Shown: piece by piece, positions 35,953 through 47,442 of the stretch
Numbering within the stretch: position 1 is the stretch's first letter
Layout: every line of letters starts with the position of its first letter
Origin: Tetmemena sp. SeJ-2015
Lineage: Eukaryota; Ciliophora; Spirotrichea; Sporadotrichida; Oxytrichidae
Assembly: GCA_027382625.1 (NCBI GenBank)
Contig: JAJKFJ010020912.1
Span: 43,889 to 107,888, forward strand
DNA: 64,000 bases
Direction: 5' to 3'
The notes under the pieces: generated by a model
Told to the model about the DNA's origin: nothing
Database searches by the model: none
Seen by the model: only the letters and a program-made list of their open reading frames with translations
Position numbers and translations under genes: made by a program

Positions 35953-38900
35953 TCACTTCTTTTGGAAATTCTCGTAGAAGTGGTAAATCTTATTGAACAA
36001 CTTTCCTTGCTTTGGCAAACCGTTGTCAACCTCTCTATGCGACTAAGCTGACTTTCCCCGACTTCTCTTAGAAGCTACTCCTTCATTTTGCTTGGCCCCT
36101 GGGTTAGGAGTGGTAGGTCTGCTAGCCCCACTATAGCCAGCTTGGTTTCGGAATCCGCTCTTTGAGCTAACATTATCCATGGTTTGATCTCTTGAACCAG
36201 GGTTGCTTTCGAAGTTAGGCTGAGCCCCAAAATTACTTTAGCCCTAGTTAGCAAGAGATTGAGGTTGGCCTGAGCTCATGAACCTTTCAGAGACCTTCTC
36301 TTGCAAAATGATTCCCACCTTGGCTCTTAACTTCTCAGGAAGGCCACTGACCACATTTTCGTAGAATCTCTGAGTCTCTTCAATAAGATCACAATTCTCA
36401 AATTTGATGGTCCCCTCTTTGAGTTACTTCTTGCCTTACTTGATTTGTTCCTCCTTTTGCTTAGTAGTCAAATAGTCTTTATTCATAGCTACAAACTGCT
36501 TTACAAAGTCGACTCCGTTCTAGAGAGCAGGAACGAGTGTTTCTTGCACTTCAAATATGAAGTCTAGAGAGTCAAGATGCTCCAAGTCTACAAAGTCGAT
36601 CTCATTCTTCTTGTTCTGTGTCTTTAGGTCGCACTCAACTTTGTTCTTACAAAGCTGCACCATTTTATCTACCTCAGCCTTCCGCTTCTTTTTCTTCTCA
36701 AGGAGTGAAGTGCGTCTGAGCATGTAATACATCTCCTTCTCACTCTTCTGGAGCATCTGTCCAAGCTTCATAGCAACCACCTCTGAGATGTTTAAGTTCC
36801 AATCGGGATCTCTTTTCTCTATTTACTCTACAAGAGACTAGATTTCTCTCTTGAAGGAGTTTAGAGTCTCACCGTTGAGGACTCTCTTCCTCAGCTGGGT
36901 GATGATCTCGTCGATTTTTTCATCTATCTTCATAACGGGAGTCTCTGAGATTTCATCATACTTTCTCTTCTTAGGGTTCTTACCCTTCTCTCCTGAATTC
37001 ATCATTCCAAGTTAGCCATCTGAAGCGCCAGTTTTCGCAATTTAGCCACCTTGGAGTCTTGCTTGAGCTTTGTTTCCAGCATTTTGAGCGAGCATTTGAG
37101 GGATGGTTTGTTGTCCAGAATTGCTATTAGCTCCCTAGATTTGATCCTACTTCTACCTCTCTTTGATGTCTCTTGTCGCAATCATCTCGTTAATCTCCTC
37201 AGGTAGGAGCACTTTGAAGTTCTTCAAGATCTTGTTGCATTTTCTCTCTATCATGTCCTCATCTAAGTCATGATTATCGGCCTGCTTTGCAACGCCATCA
37301 TTATCCTCCTCATCATCGTCTTCATTTTCATCTCCAGGCTCATGGCTAACTTCATTAGCCATACTCACACTGAAAGCATTTGACTACTCCATCAGTAGCT
37401 CTGAGATTCCATCATCATGCTCCAAGTCACCATCATCTATAAAGTCATCATCTAAGTCGTAGTAATTGTCCTGGAACTTCTTATGCTACACTGCTGCACC
37501 TTCGTTAGCTCCTTCTCCAGACTCCTCACCCGCCTTATCAGCATTTTCTCCCGCCACCTTCTTTTTAACTTGCTTCTTCTTCTTTCCTGCTCCGTTCTGC
37601 TGATGACGCCCATACTCTTAAATGGGAGCGAGGGCGTTGCTGAACTCAATCCTAGCTATCATAGACTTGATCATCTGGTCGTACTTGGCCTTGCCACCTC
37701 CCACTCCTGAGTAGCTCATGTCATCCATGAAAGAGTCATCTTCATTCTCTGCGTCGTCTTCCAAATTGTATTCTCCATTCACTGCTTCCTCTTTCTGCAA
37801 GCCTTTCTTGTCCTTGGGCTTAAGATCTCTAGCCAAGTTCCTTCTCTCCTGCTGCTCCTCTCTCCTGACTTGCTCTTGCTATAATTGGAATAGGTAAGAC
37901 ACATAGACTACTATGACTAGTTAAATTGCGGATGATTTATAAAGCACTCTGAATTAGTAGAATAGAGAATGAGAACTTGAATTTAAATTCGATTTAAAAT
38001 ATTCCACAGAGCAGCAGTAAATGTAGCTGCTTGCAACCGACTACTTACATCCACAAGGCCCCACTCGCTAAGGAACACCGTGTACTCGTGATGGAAGGAG
38101 AGGATCATTGGCTCGTTAGGCTCCATTGTCATCTCAACCCTGGCGAGCCTGTCGAGAACTTTACGGTTTGGTTGCATCTCAAATTTAAGATTTTAAAAAA
38201 ATAAAGATTTTAAAAAAGGAAGGTTGAAAGGTATCAGAAAGGTCTTAGTCGTTATAGTCCCCTCCAAACCCTGACACCATGGAGTTAGGATTAAAGTTGT
38301 CGCTCTCATTCTGTCTTCTCTAAATGTTCTAAATCATCGAACTTGGCTCCTCATTCACAGTAGCCAGCTAATCCTAGTTAATTTATACTCTAACTGATTA
38401 ATATTTAAGTAATGCCTATATATATACTATGATAGTTTTTGTTGGCCCTTTTAGCTTAGCTTTCAAGACTTGAAAGATGGTGGGCAGTCCCTCCGGCTGT
38501 ACTCTTCTCTGAGTTAGAGGAGGGTGACTTGATCATGACAACTTGAACTCCTCCCTTCTTGCTCCCCTTAGTTGCTGTCTAGTTAAAAGGAGAGGTTGCA
38601 GAGCCTGCTTAGACCATGCCCGGCAAAAGATTTTGAAATCCAGGTTTTCCTATAAAGTAATGAGCATCAAGGATTTCGAAGAAAGAAGAAAGCAAGTGAC
38701 TGACAGCTTCAATCGTCCTCTTTATGCGTGAATCATAGTTTAAATATTTAACATTAGGATGATATACAATCATGATAAATGGAGAAGATGAAGGTTTGAT
38801 TAGGTTTCTTACCTTGAGACTGAAATGAGCCCGGATTTTCAAACTAAACTTTCTTCTTGGCGCCTGGCTTGTCAGCTTGATCTGCAGCTCCTGACTTTTC

Positions 38901-39387
38901 CCTCGCTACACAAAGAATGAGACAAGTTCAAATTTGAAAACGACAATTGAAGGAAGGAGGTGTGGGGAAGGTAGAAATTACCTTTAGAAGTTTTAATTGA
39001 GGAGGAGGGCTACTAAAAATTTAAAAGTGAGGACGATGCAGAGGGGTAGGATGGAGTTATCAGATATTTTCTCCCATCTATTTAATCACGATTAATATGG
39101 CAGACGACTTCCTCACCTTTTTCCATTCGTGACACAGGGGTCACATCGCGAGAGGCCCCGACTGGGGTAGTACTTTCTTAAAATGATATATCCATAAAGT
39201 GACAATGAGTGAGATATTGTGTGTGTGTACTTTGAGTTTGCTTTTTTGTTGACCTCCTCATGTTCTGTTGGCCTTCAGTCTCTGGCTAGGCTTTATCCGA
39301 TTAATTGGGAGGGACGGTGTGCTTCTGAGGGGGAGCAGTGAGTTAAGATTTAGAGGATTTTTGCGGGGCTTCCTACTATTTAAGCAT
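35953..39387 (-). CDS. Ubinuclein/HPC2-like protein (HIRA histone chaperone complex)
   Basis: The ATG at 39387 opens a Gln/Pro/Ser-rich N-terminus (MLKQQEAPQKSSKSQLTA). At 38170-38226 a 52-bp IES with pointer CAACC joins SDTFQ to PNRKVLDRLARVEMTM. Without removal, two separate genes would be predicted 1 bp apart. The middle has the Hpc2-related (HUN) signature DNYYDLDDDFIDDGDL inside a highly acidic region. A long Lys-rich helical part follows (RRTSLLEKKKKRKAEVDKM), then a tail ending FNKIYHFYENFQKK before TGA. Ubinuclein and Hpc2 bind HIRA and help deposit H3.3 outside replication. Introns of normal GT-AG type are at about 37880-38070, 38640-38805 and 38905-38985. Confidence 0.7.
38170..38226 (-). 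other. IES in the ubinuclein-like gene, pointer CAACC
   Basis: GGTTG (CAACC in sense) lies at 38170-38174 and 38222-38226. Removing 52 bp joins GAT ACC TTT CAA CCA AAC CGT in frame. The insert is almost pure A/T and contains a TGA that would end the upstream part. Confidence 0.83.
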
Positions 39388-39826
39388 TTATTAATTATAC
39401 TAATAGGGCCCAGTCCCATGATCAAATCTTAAAATTAGGGCCGCCCCCAAGTTATAATCTCCTCCGCTTTAATTAATCACAGGCTAAAAAATGCATGATT
39501 TTCACTCGCTTTAAGAGTGAATGACTCTTACAAGCAGAGCTCTAATATACTTAAATTGTACACAATTAAAATAATTATATTAAAATAGTAAACTTTAAAA
39601 CGAAGCTGCTCGAATTAATTAATAAGGACCACTTTAAAAAATTATCACAGCTATCTTTAATCTAAACATCTATATCTTCATCACTTTTAATGCACTCAAG
39701 TAGTTTAAGGAGAATGAATGTTGTAAAGCAGGAAGAAGTTAATTTAAATAAGGAAGGGAGTGTGTGCGATTCTTTTATCTGTACTGAATCCTTGACTGTG
39801 AGTAAACATTCATCCTCTCCTCTGTC
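39388..39826. other. AT-rich intergenic spacer
   Basis: This is the spacer between the stop of the coiled-coil gene on the left and the ubinuclein-like start read from the right. There is no sustained frame, motif or repeat. Confidence 0.4.
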
Positions 39827-42455
39827 TCAAAACTTGACACGGTAAAGATCATAAAGTCTGAAGAGGACTGGTGCGTCAATGATCTTGACATTCTACAGAT
39901 TCTCGAGCATACCTTTGACTTGATCAATTCTTTCTTTGTCAGCAGGATTGAGAGAGGCCTCGGGGATTTATTTCACCTCATTCATATAGTAGTCAAGTAC
40001 TATGGATGCGCGTAGCCTCGACTGGTCTTCATATTTCAAGTGAGCATCGAAAACCTTGGCATCAGGGTCGTAAGGCTATAAGTTGTAATTGAAAACGAGG
40101 GGAAGTGTCAAAGCTTACGTTAAAAGAGAAGAAGTTCTTGCGAATAGAGAAGTCTTAGATTACTCCATCCTCATCCATGTTATCAACGATATCTAAAAGC
40201 TCCTGCACAAACTGCTTTTGCTAGCTTCTCATCTTTATGACCTCATCTGCTTCCTCACCCTCGTCAATCGATGCGCCGAACAAGTTCAGATGCTCGATAT
40301 CCAAACTCTTGAAGTCTTGACTGTTGTAATCAGTTTCTATATAAGCAGTTACAATAGAATGGTTAAAGCTTACAAGCTACAAAGTTTTGGTCCTCATCAA
40401 TTTGTTAAGGAGACTTATCGAAGTCTATTATTGCCTTATTCTCGATCTTAGCATTGAATTTTTAGAGCTCTATTTCATTGAAATTGTACTCGAACTCCAT
40501 CCTTTCCATCCTCTTGTCGTCTTCAAATAAACTTCTTGACACATATGATGAAGACAAGATACTATTAAAGTCAGTAAAAGTTTACTTGCTGAGTATCAGG
40601 TGAGGCAAAAGTGTTGATGTCCTACTTATTGAAAGCACTGTCAAGTTAATGGAAAGTGTTGCTAGAAGTCTGGTAATGCTTCATATTGAAAGCAGCCTTG
40701 CTCTCCTTCTTGCTCTTGTCTTCTCCTGCCTTTATCATCATCTGAGGACAGAATTCCCTCTTCCACTTCGTTTTAACCTTGAGTAGCTGTCTTATTTGCT
40801 GCTTCATCTTCAACTGCTTCCTTGCCATCAAATATCGACTGTCTCTTTGCATCTTGAGGTGCCTCAGTTGTGTCAGAGGTGTTACCCTCTTTCACTTATT
40901 CATAAGCCTCATCGTCTTCGTCTCTTCTTGCAACACTCTTAAACCTTGAAACTTCAGAATATGGGTTTCAAAAATTTAAGATAGCTGCTGTAATCTATTT
41001 AGCTGGCTTGTCTGGATCTTCCTCCTCCTTTCCGAAGAGAACCTTCATCTTGTAGTTTAGCTCTCTCTGCTCATTTTGGCTGGCAAACGATAGTTCATCG
41101 GGGCGAGCTCCAGTCTTATAGACTGCATCTATCACACTGATATCAGCCTTCTGGCATGTAGATTAATTTCATAGCTTTCCTTCTTAACTATAAACGAAAG
41201 ATGATGTCAACATAGGCAGACCACAAACTCACGAGCTAGAAAAGATCTTCCAGTCTTGCCTGAAGTGTCTTGAGCTTTTTGGATGGGTCCTTTAGAGAAA
41301 CTCTGTAGTTTCTTAGAAGCTTAGCATACTCCAACTCTAGCTTTTCAATCCCCTCCTTACCTATTCTATTTAACTCATTTAGACTTGAATTTCGATACTA
41401 CCCTTTACGCTATCTTCGCCAAGTTAAGTGGCTATAAGTCTGCGGTTTTCAATGTACTCTTTGAAAATTCTATGCTCTTCAGTGAGGGACATATGGCGGA
41501 TGAGAGACTTGAGATCGCGAAAAATTGGCTGCAGCTGTAAATTCTTCTTCTCCATGATCTCTTCGTTATTGAGCAACTTCTACATGGACTTCTTGATCGC
41601 CTTGCTCTGCATAGAAAGCCAAGTGCTAAATTTTCTGTTGGTACTCTTCGTAGTTCAACACAGTCTGTGGCAATATGACATTCACAAATATCTTCTTTTC
41701 AAAGGCATGGGGAAATATTAGTCTTATTATTCTTATGAATTGGTGTTGATCTTCTCATTAAGATCGATGAGAGTAGGCCAGCGGCGAGAGTCAATTTACA
41801 TGACATCAAGCATGATCTTATTCTGCATGTTGCGCTTCATGTTCATCAAATCCTGTTAACGCATCCTATCCAGTAAGTAGTCCTCTCTCTGCTTCAAGTC
41901 TTTCTACATAAATCAGTTCAAAAACTTGTGAGGTAGGCTAATAACTCCTACTTACCAAGATTTTAGAGGTAGCGCCTGAGATGGTGCAGATCCTGCTTCT
42001 CCACTTGTCTAGCTTGTTTCGCTGCTATCTCTTTCTAGTTTCAATAGATTGACTGATGAATTAGTTCTCAACTTGAGTTTGATGTTCCCAATATTCCTTT
42101 CTGTGAATTACATAGGATAATAGTACGGTTTCTTATCTAGTACTGAATAAGTGCTGAGATTTGAAATTGATTATTAATTCCATTCCTAAAATTTTACTTT
42201 ACTTTACTTTACCTTTCTGTGAATTCTACGTGCCTCAGACATCTTCTGCTTGAACTCGGCTTAGTCCTGTAAGTAGTCTACATCCTTCTGCCACACTTAG
42301 TGTCTCTTGTAGCCTCTGACATTCAAGGAGTACATCATGCTGGTGAAAGAAGCCAGTTATTGATTTTAAGGAGTAAGCAGAACTCTAGTTAGAGGGGCTT
42401 GCTAGGAAGTTTTCTTGACAGTAAGCAGCTGCTTGAAGGCAGAGAATTACTTCAT
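39827..42455 (-). CDS. Coiled-coil protein of unknown function
   Basis: The ATG at 42455 opens MKQFSAFKQLLTVKKTSQQ, then SLNVRGYKRHQVWQKDVDYL and KEYWEHQTQVENQFIS. The protein is largely charged coiled coil (EDYLLDRMRQQDLMNMKRN, LSLTEEHRIFKEYIENRRL) and ends APVLFRLYDLYRVKF before TGA. Several GT-AG introns are evident. An IES with a 6-bp pointer at 41147-41184 must be removed to join KK with ADISVIDAVYKTGARPDE. The single-letter pattern does not let me assign a family. A ciliary or mitochondrial structural role would be a guess. Confidence 0.6.
41147..41184 (-). other. IES in the coiled-coil gene, pointer AGAAGG
   Basis: CCTTCT (AGAAGG in sense) lies at 41147-41152 and 41179-41184. Removing 32 bp fuses the exon start AAG AAG directly to GCT GAT ATC AGT GTG ATA. 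The unexcised reading meets TGA. Confidence 0.8.
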
Positions 42456-42903
42456 TTTATGGTTTATCTATTATTATAATGCCATTTTAATTGCCCTCAA
42501 ACTATATACATGGAGAATGAGTGAGAAGAACTGTAGGAAAAATCGAGAACAACTATAAGTGAATGCGAGATGGTGAATGAATCAGAGATTACTTAAGCAG
42601 AGTGAGTTGATGATGATGTGTAGAGCGGTATCTGCTTAAGTGAATAGCCCCTCCCAGAAAAATGACAATTATAATCTTGAAATACAAGAATCACCAAAGA
42701 TATGCGATTAGCTATTGCCTAATAGATTGCTTGACTATAAGATATCGATTAAATGGCATTGAGACTCAGGAAGTGTGACAGAGAGAGATATGAAGAGTGA
42801 ATTAGTTTATGAAACTTTAGTTTGAACATAAATAGTATTTATGGAATGCTTGTTTGCTTGCATGCTCTGCTTAATTCTTGCCTTGAAGCGGCTGCTTTCT
42901 TGC
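42456..42903. other. Intergenic DNA
   Basis: This is the spacer between two minus-strand genes. There is no supported open frame or repeat. Confidence 0.35.
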
Positions 42904-43807
42904 TCAGATCTTGCTGAAGACGGCGATATCGACGGACTGGACCTCATCTTCGAACTCCATGATCTTGTCGGAGAGATCATCAGCGGAGACCTTGGCATCC
43001 TCAATGACGCAACCAACGACGAGCTTGTGGACTCCGTAGGCGATGGGTTCCTTCTTGTTGTCGAGTTTCCAGACGAGTCCGTCCATCTCGATGGTCAAGA
43101 TTTTTGGAAGAGAGCGTCGAGGTCGGTCTCGGCTTCGTAGGGCTTCACGTCGAAGAGGATGAGGGATTTGGCGATGAGTGCGGGCTTTGCCTTGGCCTTC
43201 TTGTCAGCCTCCATCTGCTTCTTCTTGTCCTCAAGTGCCTTGAGCTCCTCCTATCATTAATAATTTAATACCTCAAATTAACTCCTACTAAACCCCAAAG
43301 TGCATCATTATAATCTGCATATATCAGTCCATATCTAAGCTAGTTTGTAGACAAGGGGTTTATTAAATATACTCTAAATTGATTGGGAACAAAGACAGGC
43401 GTCCAAGTAACAACTCTTTTTGCGAAAACTTACTTCTGAGGGTCCGTCTCCGAAAAGATCGAGCTCATCTTCGTCAGCAGCGGCGGTGGTGGCGGCAGCA
43501 ACTGGCTTCTCTTCCTTGGGTGCTTCCTTCTTGGCAGGGGCGGGCTTTCCTCCCTTGGCAGCGGGTGCGGCCCAGGTGGCTCTCACGGCATCGGTGAATC
43601 TAGAGGTGAGAGAGAACCAGGCGAAGGTGTGGGGGTGGGTGTCCACGGAGGGGACGTTGTTCTTCAGCAATTCGTAAGCGTCCTTATCGGCGGCAGTGGG
43701 GAGCTGTCTATTGGAGAGGATTAAGAAACTTAAAGTGGTGCTTACCCTCCAAGGAACTGGTTGTCAGTAAGGGTCTTCTCGAATTGATCAAGGTTTGCGG
43801 CTTCCAT
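42904..43807 (-). CDS. Elongation factor 1-beta (eEF1B alpha/beta-type GEF subunit)
   Basis: This guanine-nucleotide exchange subunit reloads eEF1A with GTP. The first exon (MEAANLDQFEKTLTDNQFL) and second exon hold the N-terminal GST-like part and a Pro/Ala/Lys linker. An acidic DEDELDLFGDG motif follows. After a long (about 0.18 kb) intron the catalytic domain reads KPALIAKSLILFDVKPYEAETDL, MDGLVWKLD and CVIEDAKVSADDL, ending EFEDEVQSVDIAVFSKI before TGA. That is the conserved GEF ending. One base is missing in a T run at 43101-43105, which breaks the frame between LDALFQK and ILTIEMDG. The gene is notably GC-rich with strong codon bias, as expected for a highly expressed gene. Confidence 0.9.
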
Positions 43808-44032
43808 TTAACTCTTTTATTGAAAATCTTTTCAGATATAAACTAGGAACAATCATTCATTAAATATTTACTCCAACCTACCCTCTTCTTTCTCAAACCA
43901 TTTCGCTATTTTGTGTCAGTTGAAGAGAAAATTCAAAGTTGAAATGCAAAGAGAGAGAGAGAATATGAAAGTGGTACAAGTTTTTAATTCTAAAGTGTGA
44001 GTGAGAATTCTTAAATTAAAATAGGAAATAAA

Positions 44033-45521
44033 ATGTCGCAGCAGTAACGTGCCAAGCTCGTCCTCAATAATTCCACAATAAATGGTGCAAGTGGCTCTGC
44101 TCACCAGACCAAAAGATCATCTGAGCTAACTCAAACTCATAAGAGTAAGTCCAGTTAAGCCAGTATTCATTCGTATGTATGATGCTTATTTAAAATAGGA
44201 GGAGAATCAAGCAAGACGAGAATCTCAAGTCAATTGAGTCCTCTGGGCAATAATGAAAAGCAGAAAAAACTCTTTCCAGTAAGAAGAGTTTAAGGTGCAA
44301 ACTATTTTTATAGCAACGACTGCATCAAATGATTGAGGAGAATATTAAGCTCAAGCTTAAAAATCAAGAGCTCAAGGTTGTGAATCAAAAATACCTAGAT
44401 GTGCTTGGAGTAAGTAAAAATTGTAATCCTGCTATTTGTAACTTAGCCCTTTCATTTTAGGAAGCTGAGAGAGAAAATAAGTAGAAGGGTCATCTCGCAG
44501 TTAATGCAACCTCAGAGCTGGGCTTCCATCACTCCAAATTCGAGCTAATGAGGAGAGACTTGCTCAACCTGAATAGCAGAGAACGCTTTCAGACTAAGAA
44601 CCTGAGAGGGTTGATCAACTATGCAAAGCAACTCACTCAAGAGCTGGAGGACTATAAAATTAAGGTGAAGATGGCAGAGAAGATTATCCAAGACTTGAGA
44701 AACACAGGAAATGAAAGTCTAGACTCTCTTATAAACATGCTCTCAGGCTACCAATAGAAGTAAGCAAAATTAGTAGATGATGAAAACTTTAACATAGACA
44801 AGAGCAAGCCAGATCAGAGATCGAGAAGCTTAAGCAACTTGTGTTGTTAAAGGATGATGAAATTACTCAACTAGATGAGGACATCTCAGACTTAAGTGTA
44901 ACCATTATAATCGACTCTTAAAAGTTAATTAGGGGTTTGTATCAACTGCCAAAGGAAAACTTGAAGATAAGGTTGATGACTTGCTTGCAACATTTGAGCA
45001 AAACAAGAGACAGATTAGAAGACAGGATAAACTCATTGTTGATTTGCAGTAGAAAAATGAAGTATCGTAGATCAACATAGTCCAAACTGCAGAAGAGGTA
45101 TAACGATAGGCTTATGAGAAGAACAAGATTCAACTCAAGCTGAAGGAGCTGGAGGATTAGAAATCAGGATTGCAAGAATCAATTCACAACATAGAGTCTA
45201 AGCTAGTCACTTATCGTACTGTGCAAGCTTAGAGTTAGGGAAGCTATGGCTAAGGCAGTAATAACTATCCATACAATGAGTACCAAGTTCAATAAAGCCA
45301 TTAAGTACTTATTATATTGCCATGGAATCCAATGGAAAGACGCACCTCAAGTCGCCAACACCATTCAAGGAGGAGTGGTCAACAATTTTAACCAAATCGG
45401 CAAGCATCAAGTAACCATCAATGAGAAAGTGCAGACAAGTGGATCAGCTCCCCTCAAGTCCGCTCTTTCTTCAAAGCCTACCAAGCACTCAAAGGCCTAG
45501 TCCATCTAAATCTAATCATGA
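44033..45521 (+). CDS. Coiled-coil protein with IES near its C-terminus
   Basis: The ATG at 44033 (MSQQQRAKLVLNNSTINGAS) is followed by exons joined by short GT-AG introns at about 44185-44209, 44279-44313, 44411-44460 and 44761-44798. The body is continuous coiled coil (RLHQMIEENIKLKLKNQELK, KQLTQELEDYKIKVKMAEKI, DLLATFEQNKRQIRRQDKL). The tail is Gly/Asn/Gln-rich (GSYGQGSNNYPYNEYQVQQ), then GIQWKDAPQVANTIQGG to TGA. A 22-bp IES at 45297-45323 separates those two tail parts. No enzymatic domain is seen; structural, possibly ciliary or centrosomal. Confidence 0.7.
45297..45323 (+). other. IES, pointer GCCAT
   Basis: GCCAT lies at 45297-45301 and 45319-45323. Removing 22 bp joins CAA TAA AGC CAT GGA ATC CAA TGG, keeping one frame through to the TGA. 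If retained, the frame shifts and stops early. Confidence 0.83.
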
Positions 45522-45699
45522 CCTCCTTTATACTTTTAACCCAAACTTAACTTAATTTATGAATCCTTTAAGTGTAATATTTGAAGTTATGATTTAATGC
45601 TTAATGATAATGACTTGATTTAATTGAGTGTGATTTAAAGTGGCGGGGGCCCTTGATAAATATTTGAGAAAATTAAATCACTATTATTATATAGTTTAA

Positions 45700-46659
45700 A
45701 TGGACACAGATAAGTCAACTGTTCAAAGTGCCTAAGAAGGTAAGTCATTCCCTGACTTTCATTTTGCCTGCTTGCGCCATCATTCTTCCTCCTTCTTTGA
45801 GGAATTTGCGAAAGTTGGAATCTAACCTAATGTGTAGGGGTTATCCTGACTTAGGGACAGCAGCCAGAGGAGAAATTCGATGAGGTCTTGGCTGCTGAGC
45901 TGAGACTGGACGAATGGACCTTCTGGGAGCATTACGAGAGCATGGCGCCGTCCAAGGATAAGGACAAGTAGTACCTAGAGAGTTTCAAAAAGATCGCCTG
46001 GTTCAATGATGTAATCTCCTATATATAAACCACTGCATTTGTGCACGCTTTTGATTTTCCTACTGGCAAGTTTGGAACAACCTCCCAGTCTCAGATTTGA
46101 AGAACTTCTTCTACAGCATCCACACTGGCAAGATTCCTACGTAAGTAGTAGTACAGCAAATGAATATATATGCAATTCTGAGCAAGATATATTGACCAGG
46201 TTGATCACCAAAGTAATAGTGCAACGAAAATTTTGAAGCTCGATCTCTTTATACCACGCATCTAATGCAAATGCAAATATCCTAAACTGTGAATATAGAT
46301 ATGATGTGAGAGAGGATAGCAAGAGAATCAGTACTCTTAGTCTCTTCAGAAAAGGTATTCAACCAAAGTTTGAGGACCCTCAACTCAAACACTCGAAAAA
46401 CTCTATGTTTCCTTTCATGCTTTAAACTCTTGAATTTTTGAATCGCATTTGGGATCAATTAGTCCAAGACCTCATCACTTGAAGAATTAAATTGTTTTGA
46501 AATGAGCAGATTGCAGGAATCCGTATCGTGGACAAGAGTTTTTCAGGAAAGGAGATGTTCAGATTCGAGGTGTGGGTGAAATTCTCTGAAGACCAAGGTG
46601 AGGCTGCATCTGCCATCAAGGCTTTCATCGACGCTGAATAATTTAATACTCTTGCATGA
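45700..46659 (+). CDS. Scrambled eIF4E-family cap-binding protein gene, segments 1, 3 and 5
   Basis: eIF4E binds the mRNA 5' cap. The start is MDTDKSTVQSAQEG, then LDEWTFWEHYESM, SFKKIAWFNDVISYWQVWNN (after removal of the IES at 46017-46062), LKNFFYSIHTGKIPT, a roughly 0.2-kb intron, and LFRKGIQPKFEDP ending in the 13-bp pointer at 46368-46380. Segment 3 is only 37 bp (46426-46462, LEFLNRIWDQL). Segment 5 starts at 46499 and runs NEQIAGIRIVDKSFSGKEMF to TGA. The sequence between these pieces is germline-only. Segments 2 and 4 lie downstream. In the assembled protein the cap-stacking Trp of the PMWED motif appears as Phe and the GGxW Trp as Tyr, so cap affinity may differ. Confidence 0.85.
46017..46062 (+). 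other. IES in eIF4E, pointer TCCTA
   Basis: TCCTA lies at 46017-46021 and 46058-46062. Removing 41 bp gives GTA ATC TCC TAC TGG CAA GTT TGG AAC AAC, restoring the conserved FW-x-x-YN-like stretch of eIF4E. A GT-AG reading of the same stretch gives the wrong phase. Confidence 0.82.
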
Positions 46660-47114
46660 TAGACTTGAATTTCTTAGTTTGGAAATCACAAGGTCTGAGA
46701 GTGAGGCAGGTCAGAGCGAAGAGTATGAAAACTTGAGCAGAGATTAAGGAGCGCGCATTGATGGATCGAGCGAGAGGGGGTTTGAGGCTCTGAAGAGAGG
46801 TGATGACGGTGTCATGCCTGCAGATGTAGAGTTGATTATCTTCGTTGTTCGTTCATTCATTCATCATTATTATTAGCATAATATACTTATCGCATATATA
46901 TACACACACTCTAAGGTTATAAGCATGAGCTGATGAGGCAGCCATGACATATGAGACTGCAAATGATCATTATACTATCCTTACTTCATAATTAAAAGCA
47001 CTTCTTATTCCCTCCCCACCAACTATTAATTTACGATTATGTGATGTCATTATATTTCTCAGTCTCCTATCATACATAGTATATATCTTGAATGACAAAA
47101 ACCTTGTTGCTAAT

Positions 47115-47210
47115 GTTTGAGGACCCTGAGAATGCAACAGGTGGTGATTACAAACTTCGCCTCATCGGAAACCATGGTTTCCAAAGTACCTCGGGTGAGA
47201 CCACTCTTGA
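47115..47210 (+). CDS. eIF4E scrambled segment 2
   Basis: This 96-bp segment lies 455 bp beyond the eIF4E stop. It begins with GTTTGAGGACCCT (47115-47127), identical to 46368-46380, and ends with ACTCTTGA (47203-47210), identical to 46426-46433. It encodes FEDPENATGGDYKLRL, the conserved eIF4E region missing from the main block. Inserted between segments 1 and 3 it keeps the frame exactly. Confidence 0.92.
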
Positions 47211-47287
47211 TTTTTCACTTTATTAATCAGGACTCATCACCCATCGCATCCCTCATCATGAGCAGTCGATGTATATCTGCTCTCTCT

Positions 47288-47345
47288 ATTAGAAGCTGAA
47301 TACAATCAGAAGCACGCTCTTGGGCAATCAGTTCAGTTTGGAAAT
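47288..47345 (+). CDS. eIF4E scrambled segment 4
   Basis: This 58-bp segment begins with ATTAG (47288-47292, matching 46458-46462) and ends with GAAAT (47341-47345, matching 46499-46503). Placed between segments 3 and 5 it reads IWDQLEAEYNQKHALGQ and then SVQFGNEQIAGIRIV, with one frame throughout. The pointers are short, so support is weaker than for segment 2. The order 1-3-5 / 2-4 and the restored frame argue for it. Confidence 0.75.
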
Positions 47346-47442
47346 CAACATATGCATCATATTTATTAACTACTTTAGAAAAATAAGTTGCATTAGGTTA
47401 GTGAGTATTGATAAATTTTAATACAAAAAGGGAATAACTAAA

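Noticed and set aside
39181..39240. gtgtgtgt microsatellite as a possible regulatory repeat
   Set aside because: It is a short GT run inside the Thr/His/Gln-coding part of the ubinuclein-like gene (antisense ACACAC).
42807..43677. Open frames on the strand opposite eEF1B, up to about 100 codons
   Set aside because: They are antisense shadows of a GC-rich, codon-biased gene.
46439..46510. GT-AG intron in eIF4E from GTCCAAG to GAGCAG
   Set aside because: It is in phase but deletes about 14 conserved-region residues; the scrambled segment 4 explains the same gap with pointers on both sides and supplies the missing residues.
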